Origin: Trichobilharzia regenti
Taxonomy: Eukaryota > Platyhelminthes > Trematoda > Strigeidida > Schistosomatidae
Length of the DNA: 64,000 bases
Reading direction: 5' to 3'
Assembly (NCBI GenBank): GCA_944472135.2
Contig: OX235263.1
Coordinates: 85,778,721-85,842,720 of the forward strand
The first letter of the stretch is position 1, and each line of letters opens with the position of its first letter. The notes below the pieces were generated by a model. The model was given only the letters and a program-made list of their open reading frames with translations. It ran no database searches and was not told where the DNA came from. The position numbers and the translations under genes were made by a program. Shown piece by piece: positions 1-14,563 of the stretch.

Positions 1-569
1 TTAAGTATTATGTAGCCTTTTTTGCATATTGTATTATTTAATCTTTTTTTCGGTATGTTGTTGTTGGTTGGTCAGCATTTTGTTGTGGGATATTCGCTAA
101 CACTTCTCCAACAGGTCTTCTTCACTTAAAAAAAAAAAAAATTTCAGGCTATTTACAGATGAAAAGTGTTAAAATAGAAAATGTGCACACCTTTATACTG
201 CGGACAGTGTTCTGCTTGCTTGAACATAATAATAATAATTATTATAATAATTATAGTTACAATCAGTATATTTGAATCATCACCATCATTAACATTCCTT
301 TGTGTTCATACGGCTTCAAGCTCTCAGTTTTGAAGTTTCGTCTCAGTAACCGTGATCTTGTTAGTGGGGCGTTTTAACAGGAATGAGGTGGCTAGCCACA
401 CACTCCCTTCAACCTTCTCTTGTTAGCAAGGTTATTATTGCCGAAGAAAGTGTGATTTAAGAGTATGTAGGTCAGGACTCGAACCCAGAATATTTTTGAA
501 TTGCATACAGAATTGTGAGAATATAAGTAATAATAATAATAAGAAAAATATGTGGGACAAAGAACTAAC
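1..569 (-). other. Partial intron 7 of the helicase gene
   Basis: No coding segment seen. AT-rich with TAA/TTA simple sequence around 227-256. A B-box-like GACTCGAACCC at about 475-485 hints at a decayed tRNA-derived element. Confidence 0.6.
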
Positions 570-732
570 CTCGTGAACAGATATTAGTAGTAATTAAAAC
601 TCTAAAACGTGATGAACGAAAATCTTCGATAACTTTATCACGATCTGAAACATCCAAATCACCAGAAAGGATAAACACCTTATGCCCATCCAAATTCATT
701 TTACCATCTAACCAATACGCCTCTTTACGTGT
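570..732 (-). CDS. DDX19: DDX19-like exon 7 (motif V)
   Basis: Acceptor AATATTTAG, donor GTTAGT. Encodes [22 protein letters not shown] and TTNICSRG. This is the second RecA domain up to motif V; the next exon is outside the window. Confidence 0.92.
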
Positions 733-3700
733 CTAAATATTGAAAAATAGAAGAGAAAATCAAGTTAGAAAAAAACAACAACAGACAAGCTAATTAAAGA
801 CGAGGAATGTTCTTTCACTGATTGGCGCAAACTTTCTCTGTTTGAATTAATGGACGGAAAAATAAAAATCATAAAAGTGGGAACTAAGCAAACCATATTC
901 CGGGGGGGGGGGGGGTTAAATGGGGTTGACAAGAAAGAATAAACACCAAGGAACTCTGGAAACCATCTAACAAAGAACTTATCACCTAAAAAATATGCAG
1001 AACGAAATGGAGACAGATTGGATATACATTGATGAGAGCGGTGAGTGATATTACATGCCCACGTCCTCGGGTGGAACACATATTGGAAACGAAGAGTGGG
1101 GCGTCCTAGAGTGTGATAAAGAGAAGATAAAATGTGAAGAGGTTGGACGGAACAGCCAAGAAATGAGTGGAATAGAACGTACGTATTAATAGTACTATTG
1201 TTCTTCAGCAGCACGTCTCCATTTTGTTCTCTTATTTTCTGTGGTCCTCTTTAGTTAGCCACACGATTATCTATAGTCTCTGATCTCCTCCATGTCACCC
1301 TCGGACGCCTTACTCGTCGTTTCAAATTCTGGCTCAAAGCAGAGAATAATAAACATATCATAGTCACAGAAATAATTCACTTTTTATTAGCATTACTCTG
1401 TTAGTATGACTTGGCGAATACTTCTGCCTAAAAGAGAATGAACATTTGAAATCCAATATCCGGAAATTCAGAATTGACAGAATCACATAGTTACATCTGC
1501 ACATATCGCGAAAAGTCTAATGATGCTGCTGTTATAACGGTAGGGAATTAAATGAGGACGTTGTCGCCTTGTTCTGTCTGCACCTGACTAATATGCCTAT
1601 CTGCTTGTGGTACCTTCCGATTCAGTGAAGCACGCAAATATCAACAGACAAAGACTGGACTGTGTATTGTAGTACAACAATAACGACAAAGAAAGTCATG
1701 GTATTTATACATTTTACAACAATATAGACAGCTAACAGCATTTGAAATAATTGATCGTAGTAGACAATAACAAAATGTGTGGGAATGATGATATACCATA
1801 TATGCAAGATTAACAGTCAATAACAAAATGTGTGAGAATGATGATATACCATATATGCGAGATTAACAGTCAATAACAAAATGTGTGAGAATGATGATAT
1901 ACCATATATGCGAGATTAACAGTCAATACCAAAATGTGTGGGATCCTATCAGCTGCATACATGTTCCAAGAACATTAACTACTAAACAGGGTTCAAGGTT
2001 CTTATCAAAAGTCAAGTAAATCACAAATCAATATATTAAGTTATATTTTGTCTCTCTCCCTCTCTCTATCTCAATCGGTCACTCATTCGCTAAGCAAGTG
2101 TATTCTTAGGCGAAAATCAGTACGCGAGTCTACCATCGAAGAGTCATCGGCTTTCAAGAGTTGATTTGTAAGGATTAGATTTGCTTTTCGAGTTTGACCA
2201 CGGAATGGCATCATTTACAGAACAATAGAAAACTAGCCAGGGAGTACTGGACAGCTGTCTCATCAGCAGTATACACCCACACAAGGAGTTTCGAACCGAA
2301 GACCTACTGGTTACAAGGCAAACTTGTATACCATTCAGCTACTGGAACTCAAATCAAAGGCCAGCCCATGAAACCTAGCTTCTACAAATTCGTAATTTTT
2401 CGCACGACCACCAACCATTGTCCCAGCTCGATGGACCTCATTGGTCACGACTGAATCGGCTCCCAGTGGCTGAAGAGTATACCAGCCTGCCTTGTAACCG
2501 GAAGGTCCTGGATCCAAACCTCAGTCGGCGCGTACTGATGAGGAGTCCCAAACTAGGATGAAACAGGAGACTTCAGCTTACCTAACTCATTATTATTATT
2601 TTTGTACTGTTACATTTGATTCCCACATGAAATAGTTGACGTGTATAACTCATGCAAAATTGATGATTTCGTGTTAGAGTGAGTTCGTGATAACTATTAC
2701 TTCCCTTGTGTTTTACTGAATTTTTTTAAAAACTACTCTAGAAAATTTGAGGTTTGAGAAGGCTGCTGAGCTGAGATTCTAACGTAGTAATAAGTCATGC
2801 TGCCACACCTCATATAGCACACAATAGTATATAAAAACAAACAAACTTTAAGGGACTGTAATGACAACAATGTACTGATGAAGAGAATAAGCATATACAG
2901 AATAATGAGAATAGCATATATTTGTGAGTTAATAAAGAGGGAATACATTCACACGGTTGAGATCACCAGCTAGTCGGTCTTCAACTCCCTAACATGTCTG
3001 AAATAGACAGTCAAAGACTTAATGGATTTAATGCAATACTTTGATTTGTATTCTAGGCACATCTCCAGCATGGCTGTAGGATTCTTACATTGTGGTGAGA
3101 ACTGTCTGCAAGCCAAAATTGTAGATAACAATTTACGTCAATGTTCACCACTCGAATCAGGGTCATGAGAAAAAACAATAACAAAGCTTAATCTTGAGAA
3201 TATCACCAACCAATCACAGCAGACTTAACATGTGCAAATACGATTCACAGATATACGGCTTAACTTTCTAAGAAACGGTCACAAGTACAGAATAACCCTG
3301 AACAAGAAAACAACCAATCAGAAGAGGTTGCTTCTCCACTAACAATAATGTATATAAAAATCTATAAATATCTCTTGATGTTTTCAATAAACGATCTGTT
3401 GCCTGGTCCTAGACTTCTATCGTTACATGGCGTGTTGCTCATCGCAGTGCTCCATCAAACCCTGCAGTTATCTGTCCTAGGAGGTAATTAAGGCGCGGTT
3501 GTTTATTAAGGCATTAACAACAACAAGTCATATCAGTCAAGTGAGGGGGATCACGCATTGTCACAAACTATCACACAAGTTAGAGAATAATCGAAAATCA
3601 CGGAACATTGAACAACAGTTATTTCGTACTAAGTATGGCAGTCATCATAAGTGTACATCAGCAATCCTGCCAGGGTTAATCTCGTAACCTAAACGTTAAG

Positions 3701-5071
3701 AGTTCGATTCTCCGGAAATATGAACTCATCCGCACCCATGAAGAGTCCCCAACGAGGACGAAACAACTGTCTAGACTTTAAACAGTTCTGTAAATGATGT
3801 CAATCAATGATGAATTCTACATTGCAATCAATAAATGATTAAATTTGATAGTGTGAAATATTCCCATATTATGAATTAAAAGTCAATCCGAACGAAGAAT
3901 ATTCTTTTCAATAATTCCTCCTCTTCAGGTACATACAATGATAAAGTATAATCATTTTTGTTGTCGTTACAATAATGGCCAGCTTGTTATGCAGCGGATA
4001 CATTTTTTTAACGTAGAATAACAGATTATTTATGTATGAGGTGTCAAAATAAATAGTCGTATTTGTGTGACAAACGTGCTAGGCTGAAATCGGTTACAAA
4101 ATATTGTAAAACGGAAGACGATGGTGGTGGTTAATCATTATTATTATTCGTCATAATTTATGCCCTTCATGCAAACATTCCCTCAATACTATCCGAACTT
4201 ATTATTAGTGATAATCTCTTTTCTCAATATATGCATGCCTCCACCTGTTTCATTTCATACATTCATTATTTCATGGTGAACCTCTCATTGCAGTCTTACT
4301 ATCTCCTCTTAAATACATACCATTTTGTGCTAGCCACTCACCCACCTGACAACTTTTATAACCTTGAACTGACTTGTCAATTGTTCCTAACCCCCATTCT
4401 ACGAATCTATTATGACCAATCACCACCATTATCTCCCGTTTTACAATATTTTCTAATCGATTTCAGCCTAGCACATTTGTCACACACAAATACGACTATT
4501 TATTTTGACACCTCATACATAAATAATCTGTTATTCTACGTTAAAAAAATGTATCTGCCGCATAACAAGCTGGCCATTATTGTAACAACAACAAAAATGA
4601 TTATACTTTATCATTGTATGTACCTGAAGAGGAGGAATTATTGAGAAGAATATTCTTCGTTCAGATTGACTTTTAAAAATAATTAAATGCCTATTGATAC
4701 TTGTTTTATTTGCTCCGCTAATGTGCACCGCTAAAATCAGTCAATATAAGAAATCAATAATTTTGTTTTGTCAGTGAGTGAGTGAGTTCACATCACTTGT
4801 CTACAATTTTAGTTTCAACTAACTGACCAGTAAATATAAAATAAAATAAGCAGTTGTGATGACCTTTTTTGCCATGACCTCTCAGAGCAGACTATCAAAG
4901 CATAGTAAAACAAAAAAACGATCAGATTATCGTTGTAGTAAGTAGACTAGAGGAAGAGCGAAGCAGCTATTACCTCATATCTTTCCTTGATTTATTCAAT
5001 GATTTTGTATCAAAGTGAAACTTACAATTTGTAAATAGGTTAGTAATTGACAGTGTACACACGGTTTGATC

Positions 5072-5120
<49 letters not shown>

Positions 5121-8100
5121 ACAGATAATATCACTAATAATAAGTCCGTACAAATGAAAATTCGATAGTATTGAGGGAATGTTTGCATGAAGGGCATAAA
5201 TTATGACGAATAATAATAACTGTAATATCAATAACAAAACTTATCATTGTGTGTAAATTATTGAAATATAACTATACTTTATTTGATCTAATCCACAATG
5301 CTCAAACTTTTTACTGATATTAATAACTGTAATAATAATAATATTTATAATAATAAGCAAAGTAAAAAAGAAAAAAAAACCAAGAGGGTTAAGGGGAAGG
5401 AGCACTCTTGGTGAGAAGAAAAATCTTCAATCCAAGGTTGGCCACGGTAGGAACAGCGTCTGGACGTGTTCTTTTTGGATACACAGTCCCGGTTTATTCG
5501 ATGTTATTGCAACAGCTTCAGCTATGTGTAGGAGACGTAAGCGAACTGTACGTGATAACGACTTCGGAATTCGGTATATAACCCTGAAAGCTGTGTTGAC
5601 ATCGATGAGATGTCCAGTATCGACCAGGTGTGACGTCCAGACGCTGTTCCTACCGTGGCCAACCTTGGATTGAAGATTTTTCTTCTCACCAAGAGTGCTC
5701 CTTCCCCTTAACCCTCTTGGTTTTTTTTTCTTTTTTACTTTGCTTATTATTATAAATATTATTATTATTACAGTTATTAATATCAGTAAAAAGTTTGAGC
5801 ATTGTGGATTAGATCAAATAAAGTATAGTTATATTTCAATAATTTACACACAATGATAAGTTTTGTTATTGATATTACAGTTATTATTATTCGTCATAAT
5901 TTATGCCCTTCATGCAAACATTCCCTCAATACTATCGAATTTTCATTTATACAGGCTTATTATTAGTGATATTATCTGTTTTCTCAATATATATATATAT
6001 GATTTTAAAGAAATTTTATCAGGTGAGGCGTTTGAATCAAAGGTGTGAGTACATAAAATAACAACAGTAGTAGTATGAAATGCAGTTAAAACTAAAGTTT
6101 TTTTTATTATAATCATAGTTAAATGTCAAGTAGCAAAACATTTAGTGTCATATATAGAATAATTCATTAGATGTATAGATGTTGAAAAGGAGTGTCTAAT
6201 CATAGAGCTAATAGGCTAATATAAAACGTAGGTTAACTAAATAAGCAAAATAAACAAATAAATGTCTAGCCTCTACTGTCAAAGAAGAAGTATCGGTTGT
6301 ACATACTCCTGTTGTACACAAAAGTCTGGCTTAAATTCATGAATAGCGAAGGCCTCCACTGTCCTTACAAGTTGATAAAGAAGAAAACGCGGCAAGTTAG
6401 CATGCATTCGATAGACGATCTTAAAATCATGGTCAAGGTTAGTACAGTGACAGGAATCGATCAAGTGGTCTAGAATAGAGATTGGCACACCCTTCCTTTC
6501 TTCCTTATAAAACCAAGCTGGAGTACGTTCTCGTATCCACGTGGAAAGCGTCCTCTGGCTAGGGCCAATGGAGGTGGCCAGACAGGGTTGTTATATTTTA
6601 CAGAGATGGAGAACAACTTACGGCTGGTGAACCTCATTTGAACGTTTTACCACCTGATTTAGAGAGACGGTTTCGAGCATGTTTGAAGCTTCATCACCTT
6701 TGAATTCCAAGTTCATGAATCGGGTTTTCTTTGGAACCGAGTAGATGACCAGTTTAGATTGCTTATCTTTCATATTACTCTACGTACCTTTCCCTTATTA
6801 CTACGATTATTATTATTATTCTGACTTTGAACTGTTTGCGCTTGTCCCACATGTCATTCGAAATCCAAAAAGAAATGCTTTTACAATGTCGAATCCTATC
6901 TTATTAAATTCCACACCATGATATGTAACATTTTATTTTCGCCTACTAACCCTATAATTATACGCTCCTTTCCAACATCTATTCATCTAATGAATTATTC
7001 TATATATGACATTAATTGTTTTGCCGCTCGATATTTAACTATGATTATAATCACAAACACTTTAGTTTTAATTGTATTTCATACTACTATTGTTATTATT
7101 ATATGTATTCACACCTTTGATTCAATTGCCTTACCAGATATAATTTCTTTAAAACGATTTCACATCCAGATAATCAGGTCGTTGGAAAGAAGCTCTTCGC
7201 TGAGTATTGAAGATTTTAATGTTACAATGGGAATTATTAAATGATTACAGTGGAATCGAAGTGAAAACAGTGTTGTTTTAACTGACGTTTCGCCACTCAT
7301 TAATGCTGTTGCTAATAGCTTTATCAAAGTAGCATTATTAAACCAGCATTTACAAAATCAACTCAGCTTATAAATATAACAACGTAATCATCGATCCTCA
7401 GCATGCGGGCATTTTTGCGTTGTCAAATTGGTAAAGACAACCAAACCAGGTGTAGATTGTTCGATTTCATAAAGTGTGCATAGTGACTAATAAGTTAGGT
7501 AACAATGTACTGGGTTGAACTCAAATCATAGAAACAAGAGCCACCAAAATTACAGATTATAAAAGGAGAGTGAGGTTAAAGGCAATGATTACGTAATAAG
7601 ATGAGAGAAAAGAGACATCCAGCTACCAAGGCAAGGAAAGACTAATAACTACCTCTTTCTGAACACATAAATCTGGTTTCAAGTGTTTCATAGAAATTGC
7701 TTCGGTAAACTTGAGGAGAATGGAGCTCCTTTGTCTATTGATAATTTTGAAGGATTTCTCGATTTCTACCTCATGACCCGTGTCGAGGAGATGTCTGGTA
7801 ATAGCGCTACTATAAGAGCTTGTTCCCTTGAGACGTAGGCTTTTCGGCACATGTTCAGAAAATCAGAGGTGTGCCCTTCTTTCTGTTCTCCCAATGTAAC
7901 TGTTCCCTCAGTTACACGTAAATTTGTATACACAGTTGGAGTTAACATGAGAAGGGTATCTATTGACTTTTGACTGCACCAAAGAGCATGTTGTTCGATG
8001 GACGGGAACCAACTTAGCCAGCTGCAGGATAGGCTCTGGCCAGTGACTTCCTCAGCCTTTTGTTGAACATTTCTGCAATGTTTCCACCTTTAAAATCTAG

Positions 8101-11100
8101 TTGAATGAAGACAGGCATTTTTCAACTGTGATTTGTTTGGTGTTTGAGCCTTCACATCTTCCATATTTGTTAATGAATCTTTGAGGATAGCCGTTGGTTT
8201 TAAGCACCTTTTCGAGATTCGTAAATTCTTCCTCTAGTTTCTCTGCAGAGCATATTCTCCTCTCTCTATAGTACAGAGTCTTGACTAGTGCTCGTTTATA
8301 GCTATTTGGACAAAAACTATTAAAATGTAAGTATTCTCCATTCCATGTGGGGCTTTTAGTAGATTGACCTCTGGAGACTACCATCTTCTAGGCGTTGCAT
8401 GGCGACGTCAAGGAAATGGAACTGTCCATCATTTTCATGTTCCATAGTAAATACAGTATGTGTATGTGCATTGTTGAATAGTCTGAGTAGGTAGGAGGCA
8501 TGACTTTCGTTGTTGCATACTACAAATGTGACATCAACATATAGACAATAGGAAGTTGTTTGATCAATTGCATGCTTCAACTTTTTTTCTCAAGGTGTGA
8601 CATAAAGATATCTGCTAAAACAGGGTTAAGTGGACTGACCATAGCTACACCATCTATTTATCGGTAAAGAGTGTTGTCAAACTGGAATTGTACACCCATG
8701 GTTCACATTAGCAGTAGGCGTTTGAATTCCGGCTCTGGTAGTGGGAGAAGATCAGACTGTTGACAAATGATCTCAATGGTTTCATTGATTGGGATCATTG
8801 TGAACAAGGAGGTTGCATCAAATGAAGCCATGAACTTATTTGAAACGTTCGTGTGATTCATGCTTTCGGCAAAATGAAATAAGTCTTTTATGGTATGATC
8901 GGCTAGCCTATGGCAAATGGGTTCCAACTTCCCCGCAAGCCAACGGGCAACCTTATGTTGGGGAGAGTTGATCATCGAAAGTATAGGTCTCAGAGGGATT
9001 TCTTTCTTGTGTCTCTTTGGAAGGCCATACATATATGGCAAGCGGGACCCTCAGGGTTTCAATTCATTGTAAGTGTTGTTGTCTATGAAATTCTTCTTTA
9101 GAAGATCTCTCAATACGTTTGTGATGCGTTTTTCAGTTGCATCTGTTTTGTCTTTCTGGCAGTCGCGACTTTGAACCTCAACGGATTATTCAGCACAGTT
9201 TTCATCCGTGCGATGTAGTCATCTTCATCCATCAGTATCACTCCTGAACCTTTGTCAGGTCGCAGTATGACGATTTTGTCATTATTTCTGAGAGCTTTCA
9301 ATGCTTTTTGATGCACTTCAGAGAGGACTTTTGAATATGACGTTGGTGAGATGAGGTATTGATTTGCAACGTCGACCAGCTTAGATTTGAACCAGCTCTT
9401 GTCCTCATCAACTGGAGTAAGATCATTCAGCTGATAGAATGGATTTTCAACTTGAGATGCGACGTCAGTTCTATTGACAAAGTTATTCGGGATATGGAAG
9501 TTAAATCCGAGAGAAAGCACTTCCATTTCAATGCGGCTTAAATTCAGACTCGACAGATTATACACAAACTCCTCAGGATTTTCTGGGAAGACTTCATATA
9601 TTTTTTCCTTCGTCAGGGATGATTGTGCACAAACTACTGTTGTTCTCGCTTTATTCAAATTCATCAACGGGAACATGTGTTTACGTAATGAAATTGATTA
9701 TCACATTCGGGTTGAGTTTGTCACTTCATGGGAGAGGCGGGTGTTGTAAACAGGTCCAATTCTGTTTTAATCCATCATTCCTATTCAGATAACTTGGATT
9801 CGATTTGATAGGAAGTGCTTCTGAGGATACTAGACGTTCTTAGTGATTTCTGAAATGCTTTTTTCTGGATGATGATTTCAATATTGTCCAAATCAATTTC
9901 GTGGCCTGATTCTACAGCGTGGAGTGTAGACGTATGGCTGATAATTTTTCAAGCTTTTCTAGTTCAACTGGATTTCTCCGTGGTCGAACAGACACTCAAT
10001 CTGCGGTGTTCATTTCTCCCTGGTGAAGTTTGTCCGATGTATATCGCATCACATTCCAAGCATTTTATTTTAAAGACACAATTATATAAAGAATCTTTAA
10101 GGATTTGGTCTTTGTAGTGCGTGTGTCTGATATTTCGAAGAAAACTCTAATATCACGCTTATTGAATACTCTTCTGATATCGTTTGACGTCTCTGCTCTA
10201 TACTGAATGACAACTATTGAGGCCTCTGTTTTCGGAATACATTTTCAACCATACTTAATGTCAGTGTTGATTTTGTTGATGAAGTTCTTCGGGTAGTTAT
10301 TTCGCTTGCGAGTCTCAGTAATGCTTGATATTTCTTCTTCTTCCGTTTTCTCATTTCTCATCCGTTATCAACTTGTCTGCTTTCGACATAGAACTCTGCA
10401 CTGATGTGCGACAGTTCGAGTCGCCACACTCCCTCCTTGTAGCACACAAAGTAAGAGAAGAAAGTAAAAGAAATGCAAAACAGAGACAGTAGCCAGAGAT
10501 ATGAGACAAAAGTAATAATAATAACGAAGGACAGTATAGTTTCATTGGAAATCATAAGTCACAAGGAGTGGATGCATCTGCGCCAGCCAGCCATTGAGAA
10601 CGATCACTTTGAGCCATATCACCAGCTGTCTCGAGCCGCCATTGGTTTTTACCGCCCCGAGGACCCCAACCAGTCAGGAAGTCTACACCCTCCTACGTGG
10701 CTGACTTAAACTAACTGTTGTGGATTTCATTGGTTGATGGAGCCATGTTTTGGTTTGACAGCTGCTAGCTCTTTTCCAGCCTGACCCTATATCAGCTAAC
10801 ATTTCCTGTCGGTCGAGGAAGGCGATGACTAGGCACTTGACAACGAGGAAATGATCCCATGCTGAAGGACGATGATTACGTTGTTACATATGTATAAGCT
10901 GAATGGCTTTCGTAAATTCTGGTTTAATAATACTACTACTTTGATAAAGCTATTAGCAGCAACATTAATAAATAGCGAAACTTCAGTAAAAAACAACGAT
11001 ACCGTTTTGTTTTTCATCCGTTCATTGCGTAAAAACATAAACAAAACATAACCAAAACTATAGAAAATTAATCTGATGCCCGCTAGTGACTTGCTACAGC

Positions 11101-14100
11101 ATGGAGTTCCCTGGAGTTCTAGTGAGAAGTCGTGACCAGTGAGATGCAAACCAAACTATAGGTAAAAAAAATAAAAAAGCACCCCTCTTTACTATGATGA
11201 ATACAAAAGACCCTCTTTATTATAATGAATACCATGAACCCAATGCCCAAATTTTTTCAAACTGTTAAAAGTCAACTTGGTTTGGACATATACACATATA
11301 AACTGAAAACAAATACTACATACAAAAGAAAACACTTACAGCACAAAATATAATCGCTTGACCAACTGCAAATCCACCATAAATATCTTTTAAGGCTTGA
11401 TACTTTTCAATCCAATCATTAAAACACATATAGAATTGTTTAATATTCTTCAACGGGAGTTGACTACGCTTTATACGAAATTCTATTGGATTCGGGACAA
11501 AGTCATGCGCGAATTCAATGACAGAATCTTCATATGTAGCTGAGAATAACAAGATTTGACAATTTCTAGGCAATTTGCTTGAAAGTTGATTGTAATGAAG
11601 AATAAAAATCAATATCACCACAGTGGGAGAAATAATAAATACACAAAATGTAATTTTTTTTAGAATTTTTATTATAAAATAATAAAGGTTATGAAGCTCA
11701 CCCTTACCTAAATCAGTCATTAGGATATAGCCAATGTTGTTGTGTATCCCCAGTCCTTTCATCATAGATGTACTGATGGACTCAACCCTAAGTCACTTCA
11801 GAGCCACAGGGATTGACTTGCTACCAGGGATAATCTCGTTGACTTAGATGATGTAGTCCTTCTAGGCGAGGATGCTGACAAAACAGAGCAGTCTTCTGAA
11901 CACCTTGAGCTGTGATCTATGAATGTTTGGCATGCGATTCGCTCCCTCCATCAAATGTAAGATGATGTTACAGGACTGGACTACACTGACTCTTAGTTTA
12001 GAAACAGGAAGTGAAGTGGTAGTGCACGTTGACCGCTTTACTTATTTCTGAAGTACCACATCAGCCCCAACGGGTTGATCTTTGACGGATACAGAGGGCT
12101 AGTTTCGCATATACCAGTTTATGCCGTCTCTGGAGTGGACGTGATATCCGACTATCGACGAAAGGGCGGGTGTACTGCTCATCAGTCCACTCCATCGTCC
12201 TTTATGGCTGTGAGCGAGACCTGGGCATTGAAAGTGGAAAATATGAAAAGACTAGCTGTCTTCGATCACAGGTGCCTGCGCTCCATCTCCCGTGTGAAGT
12301 GGTATAATAAGGTGAGCAATATTGAGGTTAGGTATCGGTCGACTGCTAGGTAAGAATGGGAAATCAATCGACGAGGCTGTGAAATTACATCGACTGAGAT
12401 GGTTAGGACATGTGTTACGCACGCATCCCTAGTCATCGCCTTCCTCGACGAACGATGTTAACTGACATAGGGTCAGGCTGGAAAAGAGCTAGTGGCGGTC
12501 AAACCAAAACACGGCTCCATCAACCAATGAAATCCACAACAGTTAGTTTAAGTCAGCCACGTAGGAGGGTGTAGACTTCCTGACTGGTTGGGGTCCTCGG
12601 GGCGGTAAAAACCAATGGCGGCTCGAGACAGCTGGTGATATGGCTCAAAGTGATCGTTCTCAATGGCTGGCTGGCGCAGATGCATCCACTCCTTGTGACT
12701 TATGATTTCCAATGAAACTATACTGTCCTTCGTTATTATTATTACTTTTGTCTCATATCTCTGGCTACTGTCTCTGTTTTGCATTTCTTTTACTTTCTTC
12801 TCTTGCTTACTGTGCTACAAGGAGGGAGTGTGGCGACTTGAACTGAGGCACATCAGTGCAGAGTTCTATGTCGAAAACAGACAGTCCTTAGTGTCAATGC
12901 TGGTTTGAATTCTATCAGCTACCAACCAACCAATCAGGGCTTCCTATCGATTGTCTCCGATTTTCTAACAGAGTTAACCTGTTTTCTTCAATCACATTTA
13001 TGAACTGTGGCTTTTATTGGATTATTCTTCAACTTATTATTTAATCAAACAAGTTCATTGTCGAATTTCTTAACACCTCTTGTCTTGATTTGGCAAAGGT
13101 TCGAAAAAAGTTACACACAGCTCATTACTAGCTCATCTCACCGATGCTGGCTAGAAATCAAGGTGACTCAAACAAAGTTTTTAAACTTATTTATCGTATA
13201 TCAACCAATATCTCTCCATATGGTCTACGAGTATGACTTTTACATACAGCAGAGACAATTGGAATACATCCGAATAAGTCAAATGCGTGCGTGCGTTCAA
13301 AAGAAATTTGTACAGACCCGTTTATTTGTCACGGCCTCCCTTTGTAACCGCCTTTTGACTTTGCTAATTTTTCCAATTCTAGCTAATTCTACTAACTCGG
13401 TTTAAAGTGTTTCACAAAAGTAGACTAATATATAATAATTAATACAACTAGTCACTTTGATAAATTTGAATAAGGCATTTCGAAGACAAATTTTGCGACA
13501 TGATATCTTCATTTCGTGATTTCTTTACAACCGCTTTACAGCTAGCATAGTTAACAATAATAAAATGCATGACAATTACTCAGTTATATAAAACAAAAAA
13601 GGTAAATACTTAATAATGACCAGTTATATGTAAATAGATCAAGTAGTCCATGGTGGATGAAGGCTGAAGTCTATTGTTTTTTGTACATATAGTTTAGGCT
13701 GTATATGATGATCAATCCAAAGTGCTTCCATCCCCTTCAATAGCCAACCTTGAATTAGAATTATGTGAAATAATTGATTTTGTGACCTGACACTAATAAG
13801 TGTTTTGCAATGGATGATGGCGGATTTCTATTCAGATTAATCGCATTGGGATTTTAGATATGATTTAATAGCCATTTTGGAAGATGTTCTTTTCGACGAC
13901 ATTGGAACATTCTATTGGTTCTACCTATATATACGTGTCACCGCAACTGCAGGTGAACTTGGAGATTCACTTTGAAGTAGAGTCCACAGAATTTCGTCCT
14001 TTAATCGTAGGCACACGGATCGAAAATGTTCGGGATGTGAGAGAAAGAAATGCGGTGTAGGTTGTGCGTTTGATGGCTGACCGAAGTGTCTTTGAGCTGT

Positions 14101-14504
14101 CAACTGCATGATCTGGTCACCCTTGAATTGTTTTATATAACTGAGTAATTGCCATGCCCTTTATTTTAATTTATTATTGATAAACATGTTAGTTGTAAAG
14201 CGTTTGTAAAACAAAACTATGAAATGATATCACCTCGCGAAATTTGTCTTCTAAATGCCTTATTCTAATATATGATAGCCTGAGGTCAAATTTCGATCAC
14301 AACTCATACAATTTTGTTTATTATACGCGTTGATATCTGTTTCATGATTCATACGACTGGACAAAGTTTTTAAAAACAAAAGATACCCCTTTATACATAA
14401 ACCTCGGTTATGTTAATTACGATTAATTTCCCTGAAGAAGTTCGGAACAGTTTGCCGAACGCAGTAAACATTGGAATTAATCATTGCAATTTCGCTGAGA
14501 TTTT

Positions 14505-14563
<59 letters not shown>

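Noticed and set aside
765..1214. 149-codon open frame on the minus strand
   Set aside because: It crosses a run of 14 G, translates it as a Pro run, and has no similarity to known proteins.
1765..1941. CRISPR-like array
   Set aside because: The 53-bp units are directly adjacent without spacers, and the setting is a eukaryotic intron; it is an ordinary tandem repeat.
2194..2454. 86-codon open frame
   Set aside because: It lies across the inverted short-element pair and is a by-product of it.
4231..4644. 137-codon open frame on the plus strand
   Set aside because: It runs through the loop and right arm of a foldback repeat and resembles no protein.
13007..13405. 132-codon open frame on the plus strand
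   Set aside because: No recognisable motif; AT-rich intron sequence with no splice or promoter support.
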